The notes under the pieces are model-generated. The model searched no databases. It was not told where the DNA came from and saw only the letters and a list, made by a program, of their open reading frames with translations. 64,000 nucleotides of DNA from Phenylobacterium sp. (lineage in GTDB: Bacteria > Pseudomonadota > Alphaproteobacteria > Caulobacterales > Caulobacteraceae): positions 120,473-184,472 of the forward strand of contig NZ_SCTC01000069.1 in assembly GCF_004299445.1 (NCBI RefSeq). The letters are read 5' to 3'. The stretch's first letter is position 1. Every line of letters begins with the position of its first letter. Below are positions 53,784 through 62,460 of the stretch, one piece after another. A program made the position numbers and the translations under genes.

Positions 53784-54881
53784 GTGCAGCCCAGACCGAC
53801 CGCCGACACCCGCATCCAGCGCCTCGAGGCGCTCAGCCCGCCGTCCCAGGTGATCGGCGAGGCGCCGACCACCTCGATGATCTCGGAGGTGGTGGGGGAG
53901 GCCCGCAGCGCCATCCACCGTATCCTTGAAGGCGACGACGACCGGCTGCTGCTGGTGATCGGCCCCTGCTCGATCCACGACCCGGCCGCGGCCCTCGACT
54001 ACGCGCGCCGCCTGGCCGAGCAGCGCCGCCGCCACCTGGGCGACCTCGAGATCCTGATGCGGGTCTATTTCGAGAAGCCGCGGACCACGGTGGGGTGGAA
54101 GGGCCTCATCAACGATCCCGGCCTCGACGGCGGCTTCCGCATCAACGACGGCCTGCGCCTGGCGCGCCGCCTGCTGATCGACGTCAACGCCCTGGGCCTG
54201 CCGGCGGCCTGCGAGTTCCTGGACGTGACGACCCCGCAGTACATCGCCGACCTGGTCGCGTGGGGCTGCATCGGCGCGCGCACCACCGAAAGCCAGATCC
54301 ACCGCGAGATGGCCTCGGGCCTCTCGTGCGCCGTCGGGTTCAAGAACGGCACGAACGGCGATGTGAAGATCGCGGTCGACGCCGTGCTGGCGGCCGGCAA
54401 TCCGCACCATTTCCTGGCCGTGACCCGCGAGGGACGCGCCGCCATCGCCGCCACGGCCGGCAACGGCGACTGCCATGTGGTGCTGCGCGGGGGCAAGCAT
54501 CCCAACTACGACGGGGCCAGCATCGCCTCGGCCGGGGCCGAACTGGCGCGGGCGGGTCTGCGTGAGCGGGTGATGGTCGACGCCAGCCACGCCAACTCGT
54601 CCAAGAACCATGAGAACCAGCCCAGGGTGGTGGCGGACCTCTGCGCCCAACTGGCCGCCGGCCAGGAGCGGATCATGGGCGTGATGGTCGAGAGCCATCT
54701 CGTCGCCGGCCGCCAGGACCTGGTCGCGGGCCGCCCGCTGACCTACGGCCAGTCCATCACCGACGCGTGCATCGACTGGGAGACCTCGGTCGACGTCCTG
54801 GACAGCCTCGCCGCCGCCGTCCGCGCCCGCCGCGAAACGGTCGGCCGGGTGGGCCAGCCGAAAGTCACCGCCAGCGCCTGA
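53784..54881 (+). CDS. aroG: 3-deoxy-7-phosphoheptulonate (DAHP) synthase, class I
   Basis: 365 residues from a GTG behind AGGAG. It catalyses PEP plus erythrose 4-phosphate to DAHP, the first step of the shikimate pathway. Class I alpha landmarks are LLVIGPCSIHDPAAALDYAR, MRVYFEKPRTTVGWKGLIND, ARTTESQIHREMASGLS, VGFKNGTNGD, LRGGKHPNYD and DASHANSSKNHENQ, holding metal and PEP ligands. The E. coli AroF/G/H isozymes are of this kind; the symbol does not claim which aromatic acid inhibits it. A terminator-like hairpin follows at 54896. Confidence 0.95.
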   Translation: MQPRPTADTRIQRLEALSPPSQVIGEAPTTSMISEVVGEARSAIHRILEGDDDRLLLVIGPCSIHDPAAALDYARRLAEQRRRHLGDLEILMRVYFEKPRTTVGWKGLINDPGLDGGFRINDGLRLARRLLIDVNALGLPAACEFLDVTTPQYIADLVAWGCIGARTTESQIHREMASGLSCAVGFKNGTNGDVKIAVDAVLAAGNPHHFLAVTREGRAAIAATAGNGDCHVVLRGGKHPNYDGASIASAGAELARAGLRERVMVDASHANSSKNHENQPRVVADLCAQLAAGQERIMGVMVESHLVAGRQDLVAGRPLTYGQSITDACIDWETSVDVLDSLAAAVRARRETVGRVGQPKVTASA

Positions 54882-54895
54882 CGAACCAAACCTTA

Positions 54896-54920
54896 CCCTT
54901 CTCCCGCAGCGGGAGAAGGG
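54896..54920 (+). terminator. Hairpin after DAHP synthase
   Basis: CCCTTCTCCCG, loop CAG, and the perfect 11-bp complement lie 15 bp after the stop. There is no T tract. The sequence resembles solo hairpin repeats elsewhere in the window, so it may be a repeat unit used as a terminator. Confidence 0.6.
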
Positions 54921-55001
54921 ACACGCCCCTTTCCGAGCGGCCAAAGGTTAACAAATCCGGCGCTCAAATCTTTGTATTACTGGGGAATCCCACCCTCGTT
55001 G

Positions 55002-55034
55002 TTAACCATACTGACGGAATTAAGGGGTTGTTAA
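55002..55034 (+). promoter_or_regulatory. CtrA box upstream of the TPR gene
   Basis: TTAA at 55020-55023, seven bases, TTAA at 55031-55034 is an exact TTAA-N7-TTAA CtrA consensus. A further TTAACCAT half-site is at 55002-55009, and a TTAAC at about 54948. The box lies 67-86 bp before the candidate starts of the next gene, a plausible promoter position. Confidence 0.65.
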
Positions 55035-55101
55035 GGCGCGCGGCTCCGGCTTTGCTGTGTTTCGGCAGAGCCTGTGTGGGGCGTTCCAAGGTGGGACGTC
55101 C

Positions 55102-56478
55102 GTGAGGCCGGAGCGGGTCATGTTCGAGTTGGGCCGTGAACTTCGACGCTTCTTCGCAGCCGACAGGGGCAAGCCTGTCGACGGACTGACGGGGGGCGAC
55201 TCTTCGCTGCTCGAACTGCTGGACAGCCGACTGCTCGCCCAGGAAGCCAAGGCGGCCGACGTCGCCGCCGGGCGCATCAGCGCCAAGGACAAGCCGCGTC
55301 GCCGGCTGGAAGCCGCCATCGTCTGGCGCGAAGTGGCCCGCCGCACCGGCGACGCCGTGGCGCTCCGCAAGGCCGCGGCCGGCGCCGAGACCGCCGCCGC
55401 CGGCTTCGAGGGCGCCCATCGCAAGGACGGCTGGGCCCGCGCCCGCTGTGAACAGGCCTACTGTGCTCTGCTGGGCGCCGAGATCTTCGGCGACCCTGGC
55501 CTGAACGCCGCCGCCGAGGTCGCCTTCAAGGACGCCCGTGTCAGCGTCCGCGGCGGACTTGCCGCGCCGCTCGCCGACGTGGGCCTGCTGGCCATCGAGG
55601 GCCGCCGGGTGCTCGACAGCGCCGACGCTGACGAGGCCCGCGCCTTCTTCGACCGCTTCAACGCGCCGATCTCGGCGCTCGACGCCATCGCCAAGCGCGT
55701 CACCGCCGCCCGGGCGCTGGCCGCCGAGGCCCGCCTGATCCGCGCCGACCTGCTGTGCGGCTGGGGCGCCCGCCTGAAGGATGGCGACCTGCTGCAGCTG
55801 GCCGCCGCCGAGGCGCAGACCGCCGGCGACCGCCTCGACAACGCCTACGAGCCGCTCACGTGGGTGCGCGCCAAGATCCTTCACGGCCAGGCCCTGGCCC
55901 TGCGCGGCGAATGCGTCGGCGACGTCGACGCCCTGGCCGCCGGCGCCGGCGCCCTGGCGCTCGCCCTCGACAACCTGACCCGCGACCACAGCCCGCTCGA
56001 CTGGGCGCGCACCCAGGTGGCCCTGGCCCAGGCGCTGCAGGCGCTGGGCGAAGCCTCCAACGATGCGCGCGCCTTCGAGCATGCCGTCAGCTGCTATGAC
56101 CGCGCCTCGGCGGTGCTCAAGGACACGCCGACCCTGCCGCTGCGCGGCCAGGCGGCGGGCTCGCGCGCCGTCTGCCTCGCCCGCCAGGCCGAGATCACTG
56201 GTGACTGCGCCGTGCTCGACGTGGCCGAGGCCGCCATGAAGATGGAGCTGGCAAACCTGTCGCCGGGCCGCGACCCGGTGGGTTGGGCCCTGGCCCAGCT
56301 GCACCTGGCCCGCCTGTACGAGGCCCGCATGACCATGACCGGCAAGGAAACCGGCGAACGCGCCAAGGCGCTGATGGCCCTCGACGTCGCCCTCGACGTC
56401 TTCGCCGACCACGGCCTGCGCTCGCTCTCGGTCCTGGCCTACGACGCCGTCGAACGCCTCAGCACCCACGACGCCTGA
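55102..56478 (+). CDS. TPR-like helical repeat protein
   Basis: About 458 residues from a GTG at 55102; the ATG at 55120 (behind GGAG) is an alternative. MFELGRELRRFFAADRGKPV is followed by alanine-rich helical pairs along the whole chain (EAAIVWREVARRTGDAVALR, DWARTQVALAQALQALGEA, GWALAQLHLARLYEARM). These are TPR/SEL1-like repeats without an enzymatic domain. It is probably a cytoplasmic protein-interaction scaffold. A CtrA box lies just upstream, so cell-cycle control is plausible. Confidence 0.78.
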   Translation: MRPERVMFELGRELRRFFAADRGKPVDGLTGGDSSLLELLDSRLLAQEAKAADVAAGRISAKDKPRRRLEAAIVWREVARRTGDAVALRKAAAGAETAAAGFEGAHRKDGWARARCEQAYCALLGAEIFGDPGLNAAAEVAFKDARVSVRGGLAAPLADVGLLAIEGRRVLDSADADEARAFFDRFNAPISALDAIAKRVTAARALAAEARLIRADLLCGWGARLKDGDLLQLAAAEAQTAGDRLDNAYEPLTWVRAKILHGQALALRGECVGDVDALAAGAGALALALDNLTRDHSPLDWARTQVALAQALQALGEASNDARAFEHAVSCYDRASAVLKDTPTLPLRGQAAGSRAVCLARQAEITGDCAVLDVAEAAMKMELANLSPGRDPVGWALAQLHLARLYEARMTMTGKETGERAKALMALDVALDVFADHGLRSLSVLAYDAVERLSTHDA

Positions 56479-56571
56479 ACCGCGCGGGGCCTTCCGGCAC
56501 AGTCCGTTTGTCGCAGGCCGCTTTTCAAGGCGGCGCAACCGCGGGCATCCTGGCGGGACAAGGAGGCCTCC

Positions 56572-57228
56572 ATGTTACGTCTGCTTGCGCTTTCGGCCGC
56601 CGCCGCCCTCTGCGCCGCGCCTGCCGTGGCTCAGACCTACACCGCCGCGCCGACCGCCGCCGAGATGGCGGCCGTCTATCCTGAGAAGGCCAAGGCCCAG
56701 GGAGTAGGTGGCGCTGCCGAGTTGGTCTGCACCGCCGCTCGCGACGGCAGCTTCGACGACTGCGCCATCCTGGGCGAGACGCCCCGGGGGCTGGGCTTCG
56801 GCGCTGCGGCGCGCAAGCTGGTCGAGAGCAAGCTGCGCGCGACCGGCGTCACCAAGGGCGCCGAGACCCGGATCCCGATCACCTTCTCGGCCGACCTCGC
56901 CAGGGGCGGCGCGTTTTCGGTGAAGACACCGGTGTGGACGTCGCTGCCCACCGTGGCCGATCTGCAGGCCGCGGCCCCCAAGACCGAGGGCGGGCCCAAC
57001 AACGCCCGCGTCACCCTGGTCTGCGACGTGCAGGCGGGCGGGTCGCTCAGCGGCTGCAGCGTCGACCGCGAGGAGCCGGCCGGCGCCGGCTTCGGCCAGG
57101 CGATCCTGGCGCTGGCGCCCAAGTTCCAGGTGGCCCTGATGAGCGCCGAGGGGATGCCCACCGTCGGCGGCAAGGTCCGCGTGCCGGTGCGCTTCGACCT
57201 GAAGCCCGTGACCCAGGCGGCGAAGTAG
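56572..57228 (+). CDS. Periplasmic protein with two TonB-C-like domains
   Basis: 218 residues behind AGGAGG. A cleavable signal peptide (MLRLLALSAAAALCAAPAVA, cut near AQT) replaces the membrane anchor of real TonB. Two similar halves follow, each with a KA-x-G-x-G-x-A/V-x-L-x-C pattern: AKAQGVGGAAELVCTAARDG and ARVTLVCDVQAGGSLSGCSV. Each half has a cysteine pair about ten apart (VCTAARDGSFDDCAI), which suggests disulfides. TonB-C domains bind outer-membrane receptors. The role is unknown. Confidence 0.75.
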   Translation: MLRLLALSAAAALCAAPAVAQTYTAAPTAAEMAAVYPEKAKAQGVGGAAELVCTAARDGSFDDCAILGETPRGLGFGAAARKLVESKLRATGVTKGAETRIPITFSADLARGGAFSVKTPVWTSLPTVADLQAAAPKTEGGPNNARVTLVCDVQAGGSLSGCSVDREEPAGAGFGQAILALAPKFQVALMSAEGMPTVGGKVRVPVRFDLKPVTQAAK

Positions 57229-57231
57229 CGG

Positions 57232-57990
57232 TCAGCGTCCCCGCCACCACTTGAGACCCACGCGCTCGGCCGCTTCCAGCAGCGCGTGCAGCGCCACGCC
57301 CATGGCGCCCAGCACCACCAGGGCCGCGATCATCCGGGCGGTCTGCAGCTTGTTGCCGGCGTCCAGCATCTGCCACGCCAGCCCCTGGACCTTGCCCGAG
57401 CCTGCCCCGAACTCGGCCACCACGGCGCCGATCAGCGCCAGGCCCGCGCCCACCTTGTGGCCCTCCAGCAGGAAGGGCACGGCCGAAGGCAGCCGCAGCC
57501 GCAAGACCGTCTGCCAACGCCCCGCGCCATAGAGCGCGAACAGCCGCTCCAGGTCGGGGTCGGCCGAGCGCAGGCCCGCCGCTGCGCCCGAGAAGATCGG
57601 GAAGAACGCCACCAGCACCGCCAGCGCCACCAGCGCCCGCTCGGGGTGGTCCAGCCCCGCCCAGATGAGCAGCAGCGGCGCGATGGCGACGACCGGGGTG
57701 ACCTGCACCACCGACGCGAGCGGCCGGATCGCCCGGTCGATCAGCGGGCTCAGCGCCGTGGCGATCGCCAGCGCCTGGGCGATCACGCTGGCCACCACCA
57801 GGGCGATGACGGCGGTCGACAGCGTCGTCACCGAGGCCTTCAGCAGCACCGGGAAGTTGTCCTTCAGCGCCACGGCCACGGCCGACGGCGGCGGCAGGAA
57901 GTAGGCGGGCACCTGCATCGCCCGGCAGGCGATCTCCCACCCCGCCAGCAGCAGGAACACCAGGATCAGGGGCGGCGCGATCCGGCTCAC
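57232..57990 (-). CDS. ABC transporter permease (SsuC/TauC/ThiX type)
   Basis: 252 residues with about six membrane helices, beginning PPLILVFLLLAGWEIACRAM. The EAA-type coupling loop is AVLVAFFPIFSGAAAGLRSA, then ERLFALYGAGRWQTVLRLRL and PFLLEGHKVGAGLALIGAVV. It belongs to the BPD_transp_1 family of nitrate/sulfonate/taurine or pyrimidine importers. It starts inside the stop of the ATPase gene (ATGA). Confidence 0.9.
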   Translation of the reverse strand: MSRIAPPLILVFLLLAGWEIACRAMQVPAYFLPPPSAVAVALKDNFPVLLKASVTTLSTAVIALVVASVIAQALAIATALSPLIDRAIRPLASVVQVTPVVAIAPLLLIWAGLDHPERALVALAVLVAFFPIFSGAAAGLRSADPDLERLFALYGAGRWQTVLRLRLPSAVPFLLEGHKVGAGLALIGAVVAEFGAGSGKVQGLAWQMLDAGNKLQTARMIAALVVLGAMGVALHALLEAAERVGLKWWRGR

Positions 57991-58724
57991 GCTGCGATCC
58001 CCTGCGCCAGGGCCTCGGACACCGCCTCGGCGGTGGCGCGGAACGCCGGGGTGGTGCGGAACTGTTCGGGTCGCGGGATCGGCCCCGCCACCGGGAATTC
58101 CGCCCCGATCCGCCCGGGGCCCTTCGTCATCACCACCACCCGCGAGGCCATGTAGACGGCCTCCTCGACGTTGTGCGTCACGAACACGATGGCGGGCTTC
58201 GAGGCCGACCAGAGGCTCAGCACGTCGTCGGCCAGGGTGCGGCGGGTGATCTCGTCCAGCGCGGCGAACGGCTCGTCCAGCAGCAGCAGCCGGGGCTCGG
58301 TCACCATCGCGCGGGCCAGCGACACCCGCATCGCCATGCCGCCCGACAGCTGCGCCGGCCGCTTGGCCTCGGCGCCCGCCAGGCCCACCCGCGCCAGCGC
58401 CGCATCCGCGCGGCTGAGCGCCTCGCCCTTACCGACGCCTGACAATTCCAGCGGCAGCGCCACATTGGCCCGCGCCGACAGCCAGGGCGCGAGCGTCGGC
58501 GCCTGGAACACCACGGCGGTCTCGCCGCGCCCGGCCGCCCGCGTCACGCGCCCTCGCGTGGGCCCCTCCAGCCCTGCCAGCAGCCGCAGCGCCGTCGACT
58601 TCCCGCAGCCCGACGGCCCCACCAGCGCCACGCACTCGCCGGCCTCCACGCCCAGGCTCACGGGACCCAGCACGCGCCCGGACGCGTAGTCCACTTCGAC
58701 GTTCTCCAGCGCCGCGACGGTCAC
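57987..58724 (-). CDS. ABC transporter ATPase (SsuB/TauB type)
   Basis: 245 residues from a GTG at 58724. Walker A is VGPSGCGKSTALRLL, the signature is QLSGGMAMRVSLARAM, Walker B is RLLLLDEPFAALDE, and the switch histidine is in FVTHNVEEAVYM. The longer frame to 58763 runs into the repeat element and is rejected. It drives the adjacent permease. Confidence 0.92.
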   Translation of the reverse strand: MTVAALENVEVDYASGRVLGPVSLGVEAGECVALVGPSGCGKSTALRLLAGLEGPTRGRVTRAAGRGETAVVFQAPTLAPWLSARANVALPLELSGVGKGEALSRADAALARVGLAGAEAKRPAQLSGGMAMRVSLARAMVTEPRLLLLDEPFAALDEITRRTLADDVLSLWSASKPAIVFVTHNVEEAVYMASRVVVMTKGPGRIGAEFPVAGPIPRPEQFRTTPAFRATAEAVSEALAQGIAA

Positions 58725-58726
58725 AG

Positions 58727-58920
58727 CCTTACCTCCCCCGCGAAGCGGCGGGAGGGGGACCATCCGCCGAAGAGCGGATGGTGGAGGGGGCGGGCCTCAA
58801 GCTCGGCGGATCGACGGGGCGTCCATAGCTCAGCGGATGGAGCCCGCCCCCTCCACCCCTCGCTCTTCGCTCCGCTCGGCGCGCGGTCCTCCTCCCGTCG
58901 CTTCGCGGGGGAGGCGAGGG
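58727..58920. repeat. Long inverted-repeat element (copy B) between binding-protein and ATPase genes
   Basis: The left arm at 58727-58761 pairs with the right arm at 58886-58920 over about 35 bp with few mismatches. Each arm is a hairpin (CTCCCCCGCGAAGCGGCGGGAGG). The inner block ACCATCCGCCGAAGAGCGG is shared with copy A. It fills the 210-bp gap between two genes of one importer operon. Confidence 0.85.
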
Positions 58921-58934
58921 TGTCTGCGCGACGC

Positions 58935-59930
58935 TCACTTCGCCAGGAACTCCAGCGTGTAGGCTTTCTTCGGATCCAGGGTCTTGGGGTAGACGCCCTG
59001 GGCGGCGGCGACGTCGTAGAAGGCCTTCCAGCGTGCGTCGGTCATCGCGCCCACGGCCGCGCCCTCGTCGCCGTCGACGATCTTGTAGGCCTTCAGCTTC
59101 TCGCGGGCCTGCGCCAGCACATCGGGCGTCATCTCGGGATTGTCCTTGCGGATCAGCGCGTCGGCCGCCGTCGGGTCGCCGTTGAGATACGCACGCCAGC
59201 CCGCGGCGCTGGCCTCCACGAAGGCTTTCACCGCCGCCGGGTTCTTGGCGATCATCTGGTCGGTGGCCAGCACCATGGTCGCGTAGCCGGGGTAGCCCTC
59301 GTCGGCCAGCAGGAACACCTCGGGTTTCACGCCGGCCTGCTTCTCGATCGTGTAGGGCTCGCTGGTCAGATAGCCCTGCTGGGCGGCGCGCTTGTCGGCC
59401 AGGAACGGGGCGGCGTTGAAGGTGTACTTGCGCACCTGGTCGTCGGTGAACCCGTACTTGGCCTTCAGCCACACCCAGAAGGCGGTCACCGAGGCGTCGG
59501 CCAGCAGGATCGGGCGGCCCTTCAGGTCGGCGAGGCTCTTGGCCGTGCCCGGGTGGGCCATCAGCACCTGCGGGTCCTTCTGCATGAAGGCGGCGACCGC
59601 CTTCACCGGCACGCCCTCGTTGGCCAGGTTCATGACGATGAAGCTGTTCGAGCCCATGCCCAGCTCGACGGCGTTCGACGCCAGCAGCTGCGGCACGTTA
59701 ACGCCCGGCCCGCCCTGGACGATCTCCACCTTCAGCCCGCGCTTTGCGTACTCGCCCGACGCCAGCGCCTGATAGAATCCGCCCTGTTCCGCCTGCGCCT
59801 TCCAGTCGGTGGCGAAGCGGATGGTCACCGGCGCATTGGCCGAGGGGGCCGCGCTTTCGCTCGCCTTCTGCGGTGAACAGGCCGCGACCATCGCGGCCAC
59901 GGCCAGGACCAGGTTACGCAACAGCTTCAT
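58935..59930 (-). CDS. NMT1/THI5-type ABC substrate-binding lipoprotein
   Basis: 331 residues from the ATG at 59930 behind GAGGGG. The signal is a lipoprotein type (KLLRNLVLAVAAMVAACSPQ; lipobox VAAC). IRFATDWKAQAEQGGFYQAL, ASGEYAKRGLKVEIVQGGPG and NSFIVMNLANEGVPVKAVAA are hallmarks of the NMT1 family that binds hydroxymethylpyrimidine or riboflavin-like and sulfonate ligands. With the ATPase and permease it forms one importer. No TPP riboswitch is seen upstream. Confidence 0.9.
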   Translation of the reverse strand: MKLLRNLVLAVAAMVAACSPQKASESAAPSANAPVTIRFATDWKAQAEQGGFYQALASGEYAKRGLKVEIVQGGPGVNVPQLLASNAVELGMGSNSFIVMNLANEGVPVKAVAAFMQKDPQVLMAHPGTAKSLADLKGRPILLADASVTAFWVWLKAKYGFTDDQVRKYTFNAAPFLADKRAAQQGYLTSEPYTIEKQAGVKPEVFLLADEGYPGYATMVLATDQMIAKNPAAVKAFVEASAAGWRAYLNGDPTAADALIRKDNPEMTPDVLAQAREKLKAYKIVDGDEGAAVGAMTDARWKAFYDVAAAQGVYPKTLDPKKAYTLEFLAK

Positions 59931-60415
59931 ATTGTCCCCTCGATTTGGCGCTGAGGGTAGGGCGCAGCGGCGGCGCTTCCAAGCGCCCAATAGCAAGAGG
60001 GCGGCGCTCCAGTTTCCCGGTGCGTCGCCCTCTCATACAGATCCGTTGGGGGATCTGCGCCTTCCAGGCCAACCGTTCAGTTCGGTGCGGGTCGCCCCGC
60101 GGTTTTCCCTGATCGTCGGCGCCAGTCCTCCGGTTCCAGGCCCGGGTCGCCCCGGTTCTTTCCCCTTGCTCCTGCCGCTCCGCCCGCTTGCTTCGGGGTC
60201 CGCCGTTGCCGGTTTCTCCGTCCGCCGCGCCGCAGTTCCTGTCGGCAAGAGGACGGTGCGCCCGAACCTTTTTCGGCGCAAGCGGGCCCGCCGCGGGGCC
60301 TGTCATCGAACTGTCGGCAACCTGTGACTCAGCGGTTGAAAACCGCCGGAGAAAGGACCGTTTTCTGTGAAATATCAGTGCATTGGTCCTATCCACAGGA
60401 AAGCCTGTGGCGGCC
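59931..60415. other. Gene-free 485-bp region between the importer and uup
   Basis: No convincing gene. Structures seen are AGAGGGCG/CGCCCTCT arms near 60000-60035, CAGATCC-N6-GGATCTG near 60040-60059, GCGGTT-GAA-AACCGC near 60331-60345, and a perfect CCACAGG-AAAG-CCTGTGG at 60393-60410, just after the uup stop. The middle part is pyrimidine-rich on the plus strand, with two GGGTCGCCCCG copies about 58 bp apart. A structured RNA is possible but unproven. Confidence 0.4.
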
Positions 60416-62218
60416 TCAGCGGCCGGCTTCGAGGGCCTCGCGGCGCTCTTCCAGCTCCAGCCATTCCTCCTCGGCCGACGCCAGTTGCCCCTGCGCAGCC
60501 TCCAGCGCGCGGGAAAACCGGTCGAAGGCCGCCGGGTCGCGGCTGTAGAGGTTCGGATCGGCCAGCGCCTTCTCCAGCGTGGCGATCTTGCCGGGCAGGT
60601 CCTGGATCATCGCGTCCAGCTCGGCCAGGCGCCGCTGGTCCTTGAAGGTGAGCTTGGTGGCCGCCTTGGGCGCCGCCGGCTTGGGCGCGGGCTTGGGCGC
60701 CGCCTTGGCGATCTCCAGCGTCTGCGGCGCGCCGAAGAAGCCCGGGTTCTGGCTCAGGAAGTCCTGCCAGCCGCCCGGCGTCTCGACCGCGCGGCCGGTC
60801 CCGTCCAGGCCGATGGTCGACGTCGCCAGCCGGTCGATGAAGTCGCGGTCGTGGCTGACGAGGATCAGGGTGCCGTCGTAGTCGGCCAGCAGGTCCTCGA
60901 GCAGGTCCAGGGTGTCCATGTCGAGGTCGTTGGTGGGCTCGTCGAGCACCATGACGTTGGCCGGATTGGCCAGCGCGCGAGCCAGGAGGAGGCGGTTGCG
61001 CTCGCCGCCCGACAGGCTCTTCACCGGCTGGCGCAGCTGGCTGTCCTTGAACAGGAAGTCCTTGGCGTAGGCGTTCACGTGCTTGGGCTGGCCCCGCACC
61101 AGCACCTGGTCGCCACCGAGAGGCGTCAGCACGTCCTTCAGCGTCATCTCGGGCGACAGCGCCCCACGCGCCTGATCGATGTAGTTGACCGTCAGGTTCG
61201 TCCCGAGCTTCACCGAGCCCTCGTCGGCCGGCATCTCGCCCAGCAGCAGCTTCACCAGCGTGGTCTTGCCCGCGCCGTTCGGCCCCACGATCGCCACGCG
61301 GTCGCCGCGCAGGATGCGGGTCGAGAAGCCCTTGATGATCACCCGCTCGCCGAACGCCTTCGACAGCCCCTTGGCCTCGGCCACCCGCTTGCCCGACAGG
61401 CCCGAGCTGTCGAGGCCCATGTGCAGGCTGCCGCGCAGCTCCTTCAGCCGGTCGACCTTGTCCTGGCGCATGGCGTCCAGGCGCCGACGGCGGCCCTCGT
61501 TCCGCGCGCGCCGGCCCGTGACGCCGCGCGCCAGCCAGTGCTGCTCGCGCTCGATGGCGCGGTCCAGCCGCCGCGCCTCTTCGACCTCGGCGGCCTCGAT
61601 CTTCTCCACCCAGTCGTCGAAGGCGGCGAAGCCCCGGTCCAGGCGCCGCACCTGGCGGTACTCCAGCCAGAAGCAGCGGCTGGTCACCCGTTCCAGGAAC
61701 GCCCGGTCGTGGCTGACGATCAGGGCGGCGGCGCGGCTGGCGGCGATCTCGGCCTCCAGCGTCTCGATGGCCAGGATGTCGAGGTGGTTGGTGGGCTCGT
61801 CCAGCAGGATCACGTCCGGATCCTCGGCGAACGCCTTGCTCAGCGCCGCGCGCCGCGTCTCGCCGCCCGACAGCCCCTGCGTTGATTTGGCCGGATCCAG
61901 CCCGAAGTCGTGCAGCGCCGCCTCGGCCCGGTGCGCCTCGGCCCCGCCCGACGTGGCGTACTCCAGCACCGTGGCCCCGGTGATCGGCGGCTCCTGCGGC
62001 ACATAGGCGATCCGCGTGCCCGGCGTCAGCGTCCGCTCGCCGTCGTCGCCCGCGATCTCGCCGGCGAGGATCCGCAGCAGGGTCGACTTGCCCGCCCCGT
62101 TTCGCCCGACCAGGCAGGCGCGCGTCCGCGCCTCCAGGGCCAGGTCGACCCCGTCGAACAGCATCAGCGGGCCATCCGCCAGGCGGACACCCTTCAGGGC
62201 CAGGATCGGCGCTCTCAT
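60416..62218 (-). CDS. uup: ABC-F ATPase Uup
   Basis: 600 residues, with two ABC modules in one chain and no membrane part. The first has VGRNGAGKSTLLRIL, QGLSGGETRRAAL and VILLDEPTNHLDI. The second has VGPNGAGKTTLVKLL, KSLSGGERNRLLLA and VMVLDEPTNDLDM. A charged linker (ARRLDRAIEREQHWLARGVT) separates them, and a C-terminal coiled coil (AELDAMIQDLPGKIATLEKA) marks Uup within the ABC-F group. Uup acts on ribosomes or DNA transactions. Confidence 0.92.
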   Translation of the reverse strand: MRAPILALKGVRLADGPLMLFDGVDLALEARTRACLVGRNGAGKSTLLRILAGEIAGDDGERTLTPGTRIAYVPQEPPITGATVLEYATSGGAEAHRAEAALHDFGLDPAKSTQGLSGGETRRAALSKAFAEDPDVILLDEPTNHLDILAIETLEAEIAASRAAALIVSHDRAFLERVTSRCFWLEYRQVRRLDRGFAAFDDWVEKIEAAEVEEARRLDRAIEREQHWLARGVTGRRARNEGRRRRLDAMRQDKVDRLKELRGSLHMGLDSSGLSGKRVAEAKGLSKAFGERVIIKGFSTRILRGDRVAIVGPNGAGKTTLVKLLLGEMPADEGSVKLGTNLTVNYIDQARGALSPEMTLKDVLTPLGGDQVLVRGQPKHVNAYAKDFLFKDSQLRQPVKSLSGGERNRLLLARALANPANVMVLDEPTNDLDMDTLDLLEDLLADYDGTLILVSHDRDFIDRLATSTIGLDGTGRAVETPGGWQDFLSQNPGFFGAPQTLEIAKAAPKPAPKPAAPKAATKLTFKDQRRLAELDAMIQDLPGKIATLEKALADPNLYSRDPAAFDRFSRALEAAQGQLASAEEEWLELEERREALEAGR

Positions 62219-62256
62219 CAGGGGCGGGGAGATAGGCGAAACTGAAGGTCAGCGCC

Positions 62257-62420
62257 AACCTTTCCCTCCCCTTCATGGGGAGGGTGGCGACCCCGGACTT
62301 GGTCCGGGGGAGACGGGTGGGGAAGTCGCGATCCTCACCGACCTCCGCATTCCGGCCCACACTTCCCCACCCCGATCGACTTCGTCGATCTGCCCCTCCC
62401 CATAAAGGGGAGGGAAAGTT
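62257..62420. repeat. Inverted-repeat element (copy C) between uup and ycgN
   Basis: The left end at 62257-62284 (AACCTTTCCCTCCCCTTCAT, then GGGGAGGG) pairs with the right end at 62393-62420 with two or three mismatches. Each end is a short hairpin around CAT/TAA. Inside, CCCCGGACTTGGTCCGGGG is another hairpin near 62291-62309, and CGATCGACTTCGTCGATC lies near 62373. It lies between divergent genes, so promoters must be in or beside it. Confidence 0.75.
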
Positions 62421-62460
62421 CGCGCTTCTGTCCTGCCGCGTGCGGGCCTAAATCCCCGCG

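Noticed and set aside
58725..58763. ATG start of the importer ATPase at 58763
   Set aside because: Its first residues are encoded by the repeat arm. The GTG at 58724 gives the normal family start.
59931..60060. TPP riboswitch before the NMT1/THI5-type binding protein
   Set aside because: I looked for the CUGAGA and thi-box core on the minus strand and did not find them.
59914..60396. 160-codon minus-strand frame in the gap before uup
   Set aside because: Very basic and low-complexity, no domain, and it overlaps the binding-protein start. It looks like a shadow of structured or non-coding DNA.
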